From contig JAUIRK010000970.1 in assembly GCA_030549495.1 (NCBI GenBank), positions 673,830 through 737,829 of the forward strand: a stretch of DNA of 64,000 nt, in the 5' to 3' direction. Below, piece by piece: positions 1-10,460 of the stretch; position 1 is the stretch's first letter; every line of letters starts with the position of its first letter. The stretch comes from Nectonema munidae. Taxonomy: Eukaryota > Nematomorpha > Nectonematoida > Nectonematidae. The notes below the pieces were generated by a model. That model had not been told where the DNA came from and did not search any database. It was given only the letters and a program-made list of their open reading frames with translations. A program made the position numbers and the translations under genes.

Positions 1-302
1 AAATAAATCAATCGAAAACACAGTAATGATGTTGAAAAGTAAGTTAAAGTTTGTGCAGGCTGACTTTTCGACAGGAGTATTTTTACAACAATTATGAAAA
101 AAACATTTCATCAATATTCACTGAGTAGAACTCTTCAATGATTTGTGCCTGTGATTTCACAGAAGTGATGGTCTCTCGTATCTATGCTCTTTTTGAATAA
201 TTAATAACAATGATTGTGTGAAATAAAGTTTTACTTTTCATTTCTTGATACGGTATAGAAATATTTGAAAGTGAAAGAAGGTAATGCACATTTAAATAAT
301 TA

Positions 303-1029
303 TCACTTCATTTTCAAGATGTTTTTCCTGATATATCTCAATATTGTTGCGTCAATTTTTATTTTTCTCATTTCTTCAAGGAAATTACAATTAGACTTGG
401 CAATGATGAGGGGCTCAAACAAACGAGAGGAGTTGTAACAAACAACTGTGAAATTGTAAAACCACAAACTTTTTTTACGTTGCATAAAAGTACTAAAGTT
501 ATTTTAAAATAAAAGATGATCAAGTTTAAGTTTGCTGACAAAGCTATAGGAAGTTGCTATAGTATTTCTCGTCACCATTAATCCTTGAAGTAACACACGT
601 TCTTCCGGCGTAAAATTGTCGTTGTTTGTACAAAATGCGTAGAGTCAAGAGGACAGCTAAGCTCAAGAGAGTTAGTAATCGCAGTAAAAGGCCAAAAATT
701 CTTCATACGCCCTAACCGATGCAAGAAAGCAGGACACGGCGCCATTGTGCAAAAATTCTTTTTCCCTTCGTATTAGCAGTACTGGAAAGAAGACGAAATC
801 CAAGTTTAAGAAAAGGATTCAGGCTTAGAAGGCGAGTGACGTGAATGCTTGAAAAAAAGATGCATCTGAAAAATTGAAGTATGGACATCGAAATCACTAT
901 CAAGCTGCGTGGACTTCTTAGCTTTGGGCAGACCCCAAAAATCAAGAAGACAGAAACATTTAAAAGTGCTCCAAAGAAACGAATTAAAATATCATACACA
1001 GTCAATAAGATGTAAAGAAATTTGGCTTA
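303..1029 (-). pseudogene. Decayed GPCR paralogue
   Basis: On the minus strand, translation from about 1029 gives a segment very close to the N-terminus of the intact GPCR at 4950-5885, including TVYDIL, FGALLNVSV and CPKLRSPR (TM1, first loop, TM2). Homology stops after the start of the first extracellular loop near 830. It resumes at about 640-303 with TM6-like (LNLIIFYF) and TM7-like sequence (SSRLFEPLIIA) plus a short tail. TM3 to TM5 are largely missing, and the remaining parts lie in different frames with stops, so no receptor can be made. The copy is in inverted orientation to the intact gene about 4 kb away, as expected for a local duplicate that then decayed. The homology is read directly from the translations; loss of function is inferred. 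Confidence 0.75.
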
Positions 1030-1905
1030 ATCCATGATAATATTTTAAATACCTTGTTCACCTTGTACTAGTTTCTCCTCTCACTTTTCCTATTTATCAT
1101 TTTATGCTGTTTCATCTTGGCATAAAATTGCATAATTTACGTAAAAATTTTGTATAAATCATTTTTAACGTGCTGTTTCGAATTTTATCATGTCTTTTTA
1201 CTTTATTATTAATTAATCATTTTGCTTTCATTAAAGACAGACCTATAGACTTGTATAGAGTAATATTATTGTATGTGTATATAATGAAGTATGTAAACGC
1301 TACCTTCGAGATTATAAATTTAATTTTGCACTATTTTTGTTCCTCCCTCTCTCTCTATTTTCACGATGACATTTAAGGTCGGATTTCAATGAAGATATTG
1401 ACTAATTTTTATATTTTACAACTTGTCTTCTAACGAATCAATTGTGCTCTTCTTTATCCATTGATTCAAGCGTCTCCTAAAATAGAAGAAAATCTCTATA
1501 TCTTCATAAGTAATAACAGAAATGGAAATATTTCTAACATTTTTATCCTTTAACCCCCATAACTTGCAACAAAAAACGGGTTCTATATAAGGTAGAAAAA
1601 TTTGTAGTAAAACAAAATATGTGAATTATTTTTTGGACGATTTGGCGCGGCCGTTTTGACGCCACCCATTTTGGCGTAGTTATTTTTTGCGCGAAATTTT
1701 AGCGCCTCCTTTTTATTAAATGAAAGCTTTAATTTGAGCAATGACAACACATATTGAATTTTAAACAAATCTCTATACTAGTTCGTTTTTTTCTTTATAC
1801 TTTGTTTTGATCCTTAAAGGAATCAGGATATTTGATTAGGTTATTTAGTTTGTTTAGTGTGTTGGTTGGTTAGTTATTCCGTCATTTAGTTTAACTAGCT
1901 ATTAA
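1030..1905. other. AT-rich non-coding stretch
   Basis: I see no gene or recognisable element. Short open frames here have no family features. A small GC-richer patch near 1640-1710 contains several GGCG/GCGC motifs but no coding pattern. Confidence 0.5.
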
Positions 1906-2035
1906 CCGGTTATCGACCACGGTCGACATATGTCGACTTTACAAAAATGTGAATAGTCTGCATTTATTAATGCTTTTTAATACAAATCTTCTGTTTTATA
2001 CTAGATGTTCTCTGTTTATTCTGATCGTTAACGGC
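1906..2035 (-). mobile_element. TTAA-flanked MITE, copy 1
   Basis: A 130-bp element lies between TTAA (1902-1905) and TTAA (2036-2039). Read on the minus strand it starts GCCGTTAACGATCAGAATA and contains the core ACAGAAGATTTGTATTAAAA, then GTGGTCGATAACCGG at the end. The same layout occurs in the copy at 4204-4308, where the ends are CCCGTTAACC and GTCGATAATAATCGG. TTAA target duplication is the hallmark of piggyBac insertion, so this is read as a non-autonomous piggyBac-type MITE. It encodes nothing. It also contains a GTCGACATATGTCGAC palindrome at about 1922-1937 that is absent from the other copies. Confidence 0.7.
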
Positions 2036-2039
2036 TTAA

Positions 2040-4199
2040 ACTCGTGGTCAGTCAATTGGTTGGAAAGTTAACATTTTTTGCTTTGCTTCAATATTTCTAA
2101 AGCTGGTGCTATCTTTTCCCAATTTCAACTCTATATGCTTTCCTGCATGCTTTGTTTGAAAATAAAGTAACACGTGTTGCCTTCTCTTTGTGCATTATGA
2201 GCTCCTAGACTTCTCCTTTTCCATCATGGCTTATATTTCTTACTTTCTTTTATCATACCCCGCTTTACGACTAATTTTTTAGTTAGAAACTTGCTTTCTT
2301 ATTACAAGTATATAGAAGGCGCTCTTAACAAAAGCAAATACGATTTCATCATCACCATTAATGGTAGCCGTGATTCTTTAATATTTTCATTTTATATTCG
2401 TTTTGCTTTATATAATTATAGATTGTTTCCATATGTCTTTTTAAATTTGTAAATTTGAATATTTAGATGCTCATGCCCATAAGATAGATGTAGAGGCCCA
2501 GACTAAAGTGCTCTTTAGCTGGGTGCGTGGTAATACAAGTTATATAAAACATATAGATAGGATTCAAGATCAGGTTAAAAAGTAATTCCAAAGCATATGT
2601 CAAACATTATGATTTTAATCATGCAATTTGACTTCTTTTTTACATACATTATTTAGTTTTAGAGGTTTGGAAGTGTCAATACAACTTTTAAAGGGCGTAT
2701 AAATAAACACCCGTCCAGGACGCCACTTTTAATAACTACTTCATTGACTAAGTTCTATACTAATTTTCACTAGCTTTAAAATTAAGTTACAAATATTTTT
2801 CCATGGCTTTGAACTAAGTTCAGATACTTATTTCTTTGCTAATATTCTTATTAGAATATTGAAGCATCTAGAATTTTTTATACCTCGTTTTAACGCCATT
2901 TTCTATTCTTACGCTTTAAATATGAATAACTTTAATTAGATACGTTTTTTATTATCAAATAAGGTAATCATTCGAGTTATAACGCTCTGAAGAACAGAGA
3001 AGCTTGCGGACTAATCCTCTGCCTTCTTTTCAATCAAATTGTGTGTATTAAAAGCAGATGATTTAGATTTCTTGGTACATCAGTGTCACACTGGTCCTCA
3101 AAGAGTTAAATATCGAGCAAGGTTCAAATGACCCACCATGCTCATATGTAAAATTATTACACCTCTCTCCTATTTTTTTATAGAATCTTCTTTGATAGAC
3201 TTGTTTGCTTATAGTTAACTTATACTTCTGTATCGTTAAGTCCCGCGTACCTTGTAACTAGTCATGGTAATTAACCGTTTTTTCGTTAACTAATTAATTC
3301 ATTATCTTTTAAACGAATAATTTTCGGGAATTTTGAGTGCATAGAGATATACATAAAAAATAGTTCACCACGGAAACAGAAGAGTCAAACACAATTTTTT
3401 GGGGCATAATTTCAAGGGGCCAAAACATTAAAATAAGGTTATGCTATGCCGTTTTTAAAAAAAGCGTGATAAAATTACCCAATACATTGTATCACAATAT
3501 AGTTAAAAGTATTTATTTATTTAAATTTGTTATCATTTGCCAAAGGTTATGCGAGTTATGAATTATGGTTCGGTTACCGTGAATTAGTTGGCCTTATTTT
3601 CCCGTTAATTAATGAGTTAATTTTCAGCGAATAGCATCATTATATGCGACCCTTAAACTTTTCATGTCTAACCTAATTTACCATATATAACACGTGCATC
3701 ATCCTCTTTTGTTTTTAAGAGATAGATTGCAGTATGATAACATCATTTTTGGATTTTGGACACCAGCTATTTTTTGATCCAGTTTTATTTTTGGAAAAAA
3801 TATTAAACCTTTAAATTTCTTCATATTATTTCATATTTTCATCAGTGTGGTAATTCATAAAAGTTTTTTTTATTTCATTCTTCTAAGTGTGATTGAGTTT
3901 TTAAATGTAAATATGTATGTTTTGTGTATGATATGAGTCCAAATAGCAAGTTAAAATACTGAGAACAAGTCTAACATCGGTGTGACAAAAAAACGAAATC
4001 GTCTACATTAAATTTACATAAAATTCCTTTGAAAATGAAAACAAATATTAGCCTTCATAATTATTTATCATATTATTTTTTCTTTTTAAAATACAAAATA
4101 GTAGTTTTAATTTGAAATTATTTGTCATTTTTAACTCACCCAGATAATTTCTTGATTTTATATCACTTGCCTTGTCTGATTATAATAGGATGAAATGGG
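2040..4199. other. AT-rich non-coding stretch
   Basis: About 2.2 kb with no credible open frame, RNA gene or transposon that I can recognise. It may hold introns or regulatory sequence of neighbouring genes, but nothing supports a specific call. Confidence 0.5.
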
Positions 4200-4203
4200 T
4201 TAA

Positions 4204-4308
4204 CCCGTTAACCACCAGAATAGTCATATTTAATGTAAAGCAGAAGATATGTATTAAAAAACTTTATTAAAAGCAGGCGAACAGTGAAATATGGTCGATA
4301 ATAATCGG
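4204..4308 (+). mobile_element. TTAA-flanked MITE, copy 2
   Basis: A 105-bp element flanked by TTAA at 4200-4203 and 4309-4312. It begins CCCGTTAACCACCAGAATAG and ends GGTCGATAATAATCGG. Its core, AAAGCAGAAGATATGTATTA, matches the copies at 1906-2035 (inverted) and 6593-6722. The CCC start next to TTAA is typical of piggyBac termini. It has no coding capacity and was presumably moved by a piggyBac transposase. Confidence 0.72.
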
Positions 4309-4312
4309 TTAA

Positions 4313-4949
4313 GAAAAAAAGAGATGTTTATTTTATAAATTTTAATTATTATTAGTTCTAAATTTTCTTTAAATTTTGTCTAAAAATGACCAGAACAAAA
4401 TGAGGCATCGACCAAGGAAAGTCCAGCGATCAACGGGATGAAGAACCCCGTTTTAGTATTGTAATTGTGGGCGAGAGTTTTGCCTATGATTGAATACATT
4501 TGTCCTGTACTCAATCTCACGAGTGAAGTTGGCATTGCATTCAGAATAGATGTAGTTGACAACATAATCACCTGATGAGAATAAACACTCCCTTTGAAGG
4601 AAAGCAAAGATGCAAAGTATATATATAATATGCCGTTGTAATAAGATTGCGCACAGGAAAATTAATACTGGACATGGTTTTGCGCGCTTGATCATTGATG
4701 TCAAAGGAAATACAGAATTAATAAGTTTGAATATAATTGGAGTATCTTTTTGAGCGTCCCTTCTGTTTAATATATTTCAGATTTTATAATTGCATATATA
4801 AACGTGTGCTCTATATTAACTTATTTCAATAGAATAAGGCTAACAAGATAAAATGCTCTCTCCATGTGAAAGACTTTGCCTTGCTATATTTGACTCATCT
4901 GGATTAAAAGAAATATAAGGAAAAGGAGGAGACTGTTCTTTAGAATACC
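4313..4949. other. Intergenic region upstream of the GPCR
   Basis: The segment 4380-4610 is noticeably less AT-rich than its surroundings and has two overlapping minus-strand open frames without family motifs and without an ATG that fits. It could be an exon or a decayed gene fragment, but I do not recognise it. The remainder, up to the GPCR start, is AT-rich and presumably contains the receptor gene's 5' region. No clear TATA box stands out. Confidence 0.3.
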
Positions 4950-5885
4950 ATGAAATACACCAAGTTTCCCTACGTCTTATTGACTGTGTATGACATTTTA
5001 AATAGTTTTTTTGGAGCACTTTTAAATGTTTCTGTCCTCTTCATTTTTGGGTTCTGTCCAAAGCTAAGAAGTCCACGCAACTTGATAGTGATTTCGATTT
5101 CCATATTTCAATTTTTCAGATGCATCTTTTTTTCAAGCATTCGCATCGCTCGTCTTCTAGGCCTGAATCTCACGCTCTCTGATGTGATGTGTCGACTCTA
5201 CTTGGCCATCGACACCATGATTTGCTCGTATATCGTTTACTCAGTCTTACTGTTATCTTTCTTTCATCTCATGCTTTTCTTGAAGCCAATTATATTTAGA
5301 AGTTTTTTGGGAAAGTTTCAAGTCAAAATGGCAATAGCAGTAAATTTATCTCTTAATTTTGTTCTCATCTTCATCCCAATACTTATGATTCAACCGAATC
5401 AAAACAACAAAAATGGTAAAATTTCATGTTTTCCAAGATTGACTAGACCGTACGAAATCTTTTTAGGAGTGTATGGCATCTTCTTTCCCTTCTTGATTCT
5501 CATCGTCTTCACGCTAATCATTTTGTACAAGCAAAGGAACTTTTACACAAAGAACAAGTTCGCTGTTTTGAGGAAGAAGGGAATTCGCGAAAAGTACTAC
5601 GGCTACTTTTTAGCGCTCTCTACAAGCTTAAACCTGATTATCTTTTACTTTCCCTTGATCATCGCCTTTTTAGTCAGAGTGAAAAAGACTTCGGTGCTCT
5701 ACACTTTTCTGATTGTATGGTTTAATACCAATCGTTTCACAGATCCCCTAATCTTTGCTGTTCTCAACATGAACTTTCTACAACAATTAAGGAAAACAAA
5801 AAACAGCATCTCCAAATTCACAAATGTCAACAAAACCAGAGTTGTTGTTCTTTCCAAGAACCGCTCAACATATCTTAACAATTAG
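4950..5885 (+). CDS. Orphan class A (rhodopsin-like) GPCR, single exon
   Basis: The 311-residue protein has seven hydrophobic segments at roughly residues 8-35, 43-63, 82-110, 125-147, 169-193, 217-242 and 249-272, with a basic cytoplasmic tail. Class A marks include N26 in TM1 (GALLNVSV), C81 before TM3 and C160 in the second extracellular loop (likely disulfide pair), P235 in TM6 (FYFP), and DPLIF at 265-269 in the NPxxY position. The DRY triplet is absent: the position reads SFFHLMLF. TM2 has no conserved Asp. NLT at 73-75 is a possible N-glycosylation site. The ATG at 4950 begins the frame just ahead of TM1, leaving a very short N-terminus, and no intron is needed. The protein should sit in the plasma membrane. 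Its ligand and G protein cannot be inferred. A decayed, inverted relative lies at 303-1029, so it belongs to a small duplicating family. Confidence 0.82.
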   Translation: MKYTKFPYVLLTVYDILNSFFGALLNVSVLFIFGFCPKLRSPRNLIVISISIFQFFRCIFFSSIRIARLLGLNLTLSDVMCRLYLAIDTMICSYIVYSVLLLSFFHLMLFLKPIIFRSFLGKFQVKMAIAVNLSLNFVLIFIPILMIQPNQNNKNGKISCFPRLTRPYEIFLGVYGIFFPFLILIVFTLIILYKQRNFYTKNKFAVLRKKGIREKYYGYFLALSTSLNLIIFYFPLIIAFLVRVKKTSVLYTFLIVWFNTNRFTDPLIFAVLNMNFLQQLRKTKNSISKFTNVNKTRVVVLSKNRSTYLNN

Positions 5886-6436
5886 AAGGCAAAAAAAATT
5901 CTTCAATTTTGCACAATATTTTATTTTCCAAAATTGATCTTAATGAGCCTTTGCACATACAAAGCTTCAAGTATGTTCTAGCCTTATTTTGGTCCTGCAA
6001 AGAAACAAATGGGAATACTAATTTCGGAATTATATTAATATATGGCAATATTGACTCATTTTTATATTCAATTTTTGAGTATTTTCAACCAAATATTAAA
6101 AAGTGACTAAAAAATTTATACTTGATTCTGCCCTTCTTCAAATTCTTTGCAAATAACATCTAAACTTTTCATGTTTGACACTATATTTCAACTTTATTTC
6201 TGTTCTGCGATAAAATTTATTATTGTATACAGAAAGTATTTTTTGTGTTTTTTAAAACAGTGTCAAGTTTTTCAATTGAAAATATAAGTTTCTAGGTAAA
6301 TTTTAATTTGGCAAAGATTGAGCATATATCGTATTGGCGTATTCATACCAAGTATGAAAATTCATACAGGGACATAATCTTATGCACTGTCTATACTGAT
6401 ATTTAAATATAATATGTTTTGAATTCTTAAACATTT
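5886..6436. other. 3' flank of the GPCR, AT-rich
   Basis: No gene was recognised. This presumably includes the receptor's 3' UTR. No clear AATAAA hexamer lies close behind the stop codon. Confidence 0.4.
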
Positions 6437-6860
6437 TTAGTTCAAAATTGTCTTATTCAAATTTGTCTTTTTATATTCAAATTTGTCTTTTAAATTGAAA
6501 ATTCTTTTACAAATTCAAATTTGTTTTTTTAATTCAAAATTATCTTTTTTAAATTCAAAATTTTCTTTTTTAAATTCAAAATTGCCTTTTAACCCTTTCA
6601 TTATCAAAAAAATCAGACGATATTTATTAAAAAGCAGAAGATTCATATACAAAATTATTTGAAAAAGCAGACGAAGGTAGAATTGTTTATGTATAATATA
6701 TAATACACTGGCCACGAAAGGGTTAGAAAATTGTCTTTTTTAAATTCAAAAAAGTCTTTGTTAAATTCAAATTGTCTTTTTTAAATTCAAATTTTTCTAT
6801 TAATTTAAAATTGTCTTTTTTTTAGCTTCAAAAATTGTTTTTTTTTAGAATTTTTTTACG
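6437..6860. repeat. AT-rich minisatellite, AAATTCAAAATTGTCTTTTT type
   Basis: A phrase of about 22-27 bp, AAATTCAAAATTGTCTTTTT with variants, is repeated imperfectly on both sides of the MITE at 6593-6722. On the minus strand part of it reads as repeated NFEFKK/NFELKK, which is a by-product of the repeat rather than a gene. Copies vary in length and sequence, so the array is old. Confidence 0.7.
6593..6722 (+). mobile_element. TTAA-flanked MITE, copy 3, inside the minisatellite
   Basis: A 130-bp insertion interrupts the minisatellite. It starts CCCTTTCATTATC after TTAA (6589-6592) and ends CACGAAAGGG before TTAG (6723-6726, one change from TTAA). Inverted ends are CCCTTTC/GAAAGGG. Its core, AAAAAGCAGAAGATTCATAT followed by GAAAAAGCAGACGA, matches the copies at 1906 and 4204. 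The termini of this copy are better matched to each other than those of the other two. Confidence 0.75.
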
Positions 6861-7179
6861 GTTTCAGTTAATTTTTGAAATTTTTCCAGCTATTACATGC
6901 AAACAATTATTTTACATTTTAGTTTTTATATCATTTGTTTTTCATATACTTTTGTACTTTGTTTGAGCTATTTTTTGTTTCCATCTTTTTTATATGTTTT
7001 AAAATTAATTAATATTTATTTTTTAAAGGTGCTTATTCATCTATATAAGTTTTAAATAGACGCGCTAAACTATCAATATTTTCTATGGAAAACTAAGAAG
7101 TTGTTTCAAACAAAACATTCAATTTTTAAAGTAAATTTCATACTATTAGATTTTTTTTCATTTTTTACAACATGAAAGT
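6861..7179. other. AT-rich non-coding stretch
   Basis: Nothing is recognisable apart from long T runs. Confidence 0.5.
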
Positions 7180-7600
7180 TTAATTTAAAATAAAATAATT
7201 TATTTATTCGTGTAAAGGAATTCTAATTTGTTCTTTGGGCACATTGCACAAAGCATGTTTAAACTTTGTAATTCTACCTGCTTATAGTAAAAATTGCTTC
7301 TTTGATATTTTGAAGCGTGTCTGTCTGATCGATTGAAGGATATATTGAAAAAAACAAATGGAGATCATTTTCCTACCATTATAAATTTTATTTCTGCTTT
7401 GCAAATTTTTTAATTTTAGAAAACCCTTACTCAATTGGGTTGAGCATAAAACTGTATGCTAACATAAATTTAAGAACATGCCTTTTCAAAATATAAGGTT
7501 TTCAATTGTGTGTTGTTTATGGATTTTAGCGTTATCCATAATAAGCCAACACTTTCCTATAGAAATGTCAATTTTATCTAAAAGTTCAAAGATTTGTGTA
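7180..7600 (-). pseudogene. Relic of an IS630/Tc1-type DDE transposase
   Basis: Minus-strand translation gives ELLDKIDISIGKCWLIMDNAKIHK (rc of about 7519-7590), which fits the strand carrying the second catalytic Asp of DDE_3 transposases (LIMDNAxIHK). In another frame follow AYSFMLNPIE (about 7425-7455) and FSKIKKF, the usual SPxLNPIE and 'FSKIK' block with the last acidic residue. Later sequence to about 7200 fits the C-terminal helices loosely. Stops and at least one frame change separate the parts, and the N-terminal DNA-binding domain is missing. The residual motifs are seen directly; the family assignment rests on the two motif blocks only. It lies directly 3' of the LINE-A fragment, and the border between them is not sharp. 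Confidence 0.5.
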
Positions 7601-7639
7601 CAAAGGTAGCTGTGTGCAGTTTATGTATTTGTTATAAAT

Positions 7640-7865
7640 CAAGGATACCAAAATTTTTTTGCTTGCAGATGATGTTATGAGTCTAAGTACTTTGTTGTGT
7701 TTCTTATTTAAAATGGAACACTTTGTTTTGTTAGTCTCACCCAAACAAAATTACAATAATATAATTTTAAATGTATTATAGTGCATAATAAATTAGGACT
7801 CGCGTCTTCATATCTAATTTTTTTTACTTTGTACAGTCGCCCAATAGTCGTTGAAATTTCCTTGA
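7640..7865 (-). mobile_element. LINE-A, C-terminal fragment
   Basis: Minus-strand translation gives STTIGRLYKVKKIR and LYYCNFVW, typical of the thumb region that follows reverse transcriptase in non-LTR retrotransposons, then KVLRLI. Joined across the LINE-B insertion it continues the sequence LTFSLHYENI read at 9755-9800, which shows it belongs to the older LINE into which LINE-B inserted. It is decayed, and its own 3' end was not found. Confidence 0.6.
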
Positions 7866-9754
7866 TTAAGATAAGATAAGATAAGACTTTATTCATGTTT
7901 GAAAAAATGAAGTGAACTAAACTTTCGTTTATGTGTTCACATGGGAAAAAAATCCCTCATCCGTTCAGCGGAGAAGTATAAATGAGTTGAAATAAGAAGC
8001 ATGAAAGGATGATAGACTCAAAAAACCCATAATAAACAAAATGAAAAATAAAATAAAAACAGAATAATTTCAAGTTAGATACACACAGTCATAAAACATC
8101 ATTTGATATAGTTAAATTCCATTCTTCAAGCAAAGGAAGCATATCTGGATGTAGAAGAGTTGATGAGTGGATATATGAAGAAAAAAAAAAGCGGCGAGAT
8201 TCTAAAAAAAAATACAAAGAAGAGGAAGCAAAAGAAAATCCAAAAATATTTAAAAAAAAAAATGTTTCAAATGAAATCAGCATAAGAAGGAAAAGAACTA
8301 ACGAAAAATGTGTAGTTTATATTTTTTTTGAAGCTTTTAATATTTCTTAAATACCTAATATGTAAAGGAATGGAGTTCCAGGCAATAGATTTTTTAAAAA
8401 AATGTTTGTTAAAAGAAGTATATTTATAACGTCTATTACGTAAATTATTCTTTGAGCGTAAATTATATTGATAAAAATGATTATTTTTTATATAATAAAT
8501 ATTGAAAATATTTTTACTATTAATTACTTTATAAACAAAAATACCTAATTGAAACTTACTAATTTCTCCTAGAGTAAGTATGTTATGATTAAACAACACT
8601 ATTATGGTTTTTATAATCAATAAATTTAAAGGCACGTCTTTGTTTATTTTGTAAAATGTTAAATTTTGAAATACTACATAAACACCAAATAAAGTTACAA
8701 TATAAAATTTTAGAATGAAATAGAGAATAATACAAAATAACCCTAGTTTGAAGGTTCAAAAAATAACGAATTTTAAACATAAGACCTAAAGCGATAGATA
8801 CATTCTTAATTACATTGTCATACTGTAAGTTGAAATTCAATTTGGAATCAAGAAATACACCTAAATATTTATAACATGAAGATTGAGTTAATAAGTTACC
8901 ACAGATCTGTAGTGGAAGAAACACTGATTTTTTTTTCCTCGTAAAAACTATATGTTCACTTTTATGAAAATTAATGCGTAAACTATTATTATATGACCAA
9001 TTAGCGAAAGAATTCAAAAATATATTTAAAATATCGATATCATTGAATAGATTTTTGCTTTTGTGTAGAATTACACAATCATCTGCATATAAACATAAGT
9101 TAAAATTATTATTTTGTAGTTTAAAAATGTCATTGATATATAAAATAAACAAAAGAGGACCCAAAATAGACCCTTGAGGAACCCCTATGAATGTATCTAA
9201 AATTCTAGAACTACTTCCATTAATTGTACAAAATTGCTTTCTATTAGACAAATAACTACTCAAGATATTTAAAAACTTACCCCTGAATCCATAGCAGCTT
9301 AATTTATATAACAAAATTTTACGATCTATTCTATCGAAAGCTTTAGAAAAGTCAATGAAAATACCACAGACATCTAAATTACTATCAAAAGATTCCAAAA
9401 TATAGTTTACTACAAAAGAGACTGCCATATCAGTTGAAACACCTGACCGAAACCCAAACTGACGTTCATTCAAAATTTCATGTAAGTTAATAAAATTTAT
9501 CATTCTATTAAACACAATTTTTTCGAAAATTTTACTAAAAAAAGGTAAAATGCTAATGGGCCTATAGTTTTCAATACTTTCAGGGTTACCAGATTTAAAT
9601 ATAGGAATAACCTTAGAAATTTTAAAATAATCAGGGATATATTCATCCTTTATAATTTTGTTGAATAATTGGTAAAGGTTATTCAAAACAAATAATACAA
9701 TATTTTTACCCAATTTGTTAGAAAGACCAAATATTTTCATTGTTTCATAATAAA
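7866..9754 (-). mobile_element. LINE-B: 5'-truncated non-LTR retrotransposon
   Basis: This copy encodes most of a reverse transcriptase. Motifs in order on the minus strand are VIPIFKSG, NYRPISIL, QFGFRSGVST, FIDFSKAFD (catalytic Asp), GVPQGSILGPLLF, LYADDCVI (catalytic Asp pair), a thumb with KYLGVFLDSKLNF, and a C-terminal part with YNLRSKNNLR and KSIAWNSIPLHIR, common in CR1/Jockey-like LINEs. One frame change near 8600-8635 separates the last 110 residues; otherwise the RT frame is open. The endonuclease part is absent, so the copy is 5'-truncated, as is usual for LINEs. The 3' end has AATAAA (rc of 7888-7893) and a short tail of TCTTA repeats (rc of about 7866-7886). It interrupts LINE-A in its thumb region. 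It is much less decayed than LINE-A, hence younger. Confidence 0.85.
8089..8266 (-). other. LINE-B 3' untranslated region
   Basis: The LINE-B frame ends at about 8267 on the minus strand. The sequence from here down to 7866 carries no coding signal and finishes with AATAAA and the TCTTA repeat tail, so it is read as the element's 3' UTR. Confidence 0.6.
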
Positions 9755-10069
9755 TGTTTTCATAATGCAAGGAAAAAGTAAGCTTTGTATGAATAATAAC
9801 GTCAAGATATTTGTATGAATTCAATTTTTCAATATATTTATTACCAAATAGAAACAAAAGTTAAACTATTCTTTTCCTGATAAATAAACGGTGATTACTT
9901 TTTTTTCAAATTAACAGTAAATTTTTTTCAACAGACCAAAGGTAAAGTCGCTTTAGAAAGGTATTAATGATACCGAACAATAAAAGAGGCTGTTAAATGT
10001 GTAGAAAAACTAGATCACCAGCATACATATAAAAATCAAATCCGTTTTTAAAGTTGAACAGGTCATTAA
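9755..10069 (-). mobile_element. LINE-A, middle fragment (YADD box to thumb)
   Basis: The minus strand from 10,069 reads VNDLFNFKNGFDFYMYAGDL, an RT motif C with G in place of the first catalytic Asp (YAGD for YADD). After stops it reads LNSYKYLDVIIHTKLTF, a second RT thumb distinct from that of LINE-B. At 10,069 the LINE is cut at a TTAA. Its upstream continuation, ending GSILVSLFLFVYIN in shifted frame, is found beyond 18,710. It is therefore the middle of LINE-A, bounded by LINE-B on one side and by the 8.6-kb TTAA element on the other. Confidence 0.75.
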
Positions 10070-10199
10070 CCCTATTCCAGGTTGGCAATTTTGAGCAGTT
10101 TTTTGGCAAGGGCCCCCTTGTCCGCCCCTTCTCTGGAAAAGTTCTATAGAACATTTTTTGTTGTTTTTTTCTCAATTTTTTTTACTTTCAAATACGCTG

Positions 10200-10460
10200 A
10201 ATTTTATACTAACTACTACTTCTTAAAAAAGTGTGTCAATATGTCAATAATCAATCAGTTTTGACAAGACCTGAATCTATAACATTTTCAAGTACACTGA
10301 ATTGAATGATGATATTAATTTTGTATAAAAATTAGTCAATATTTCATTAATCAATCAGTTTTGACAAGACCTGTTAAAAAAATAAAACTCAGTAAAAAGT
10401 CAAATCTAACATTTTCAAGTATGCTGAATTAAATGGTGATATTCATTTTGTATAAAAATT
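10200..10460. repeat. Minisatellite, left portion (outside the array unit)
   Basis: Two degenerate copies of the motif AATCAATCAGTTTTGACAAG (from 10,247 and 10,347) with ACATTTTCAAGTA and TTTTGTATAAAAATTA between them. The same minisatellite continues at 14,918-15,590, so the roughly 4.4 kb between the two blocks was inserted into it. Confidence 0.7.

Noticed and set aside
6515-6715. Open frame with repeated NFEFKK motif
   Set aside because: The motif is a translation of the AT-rich minisatellite and the frame runs into a MITE; no start context or conservation supports a gene.
8974-9177. Plus-strand 67-residue open frame
   Set aside because: It is the antisense of the LINE-B reverse transcriptase around the YADD motif.
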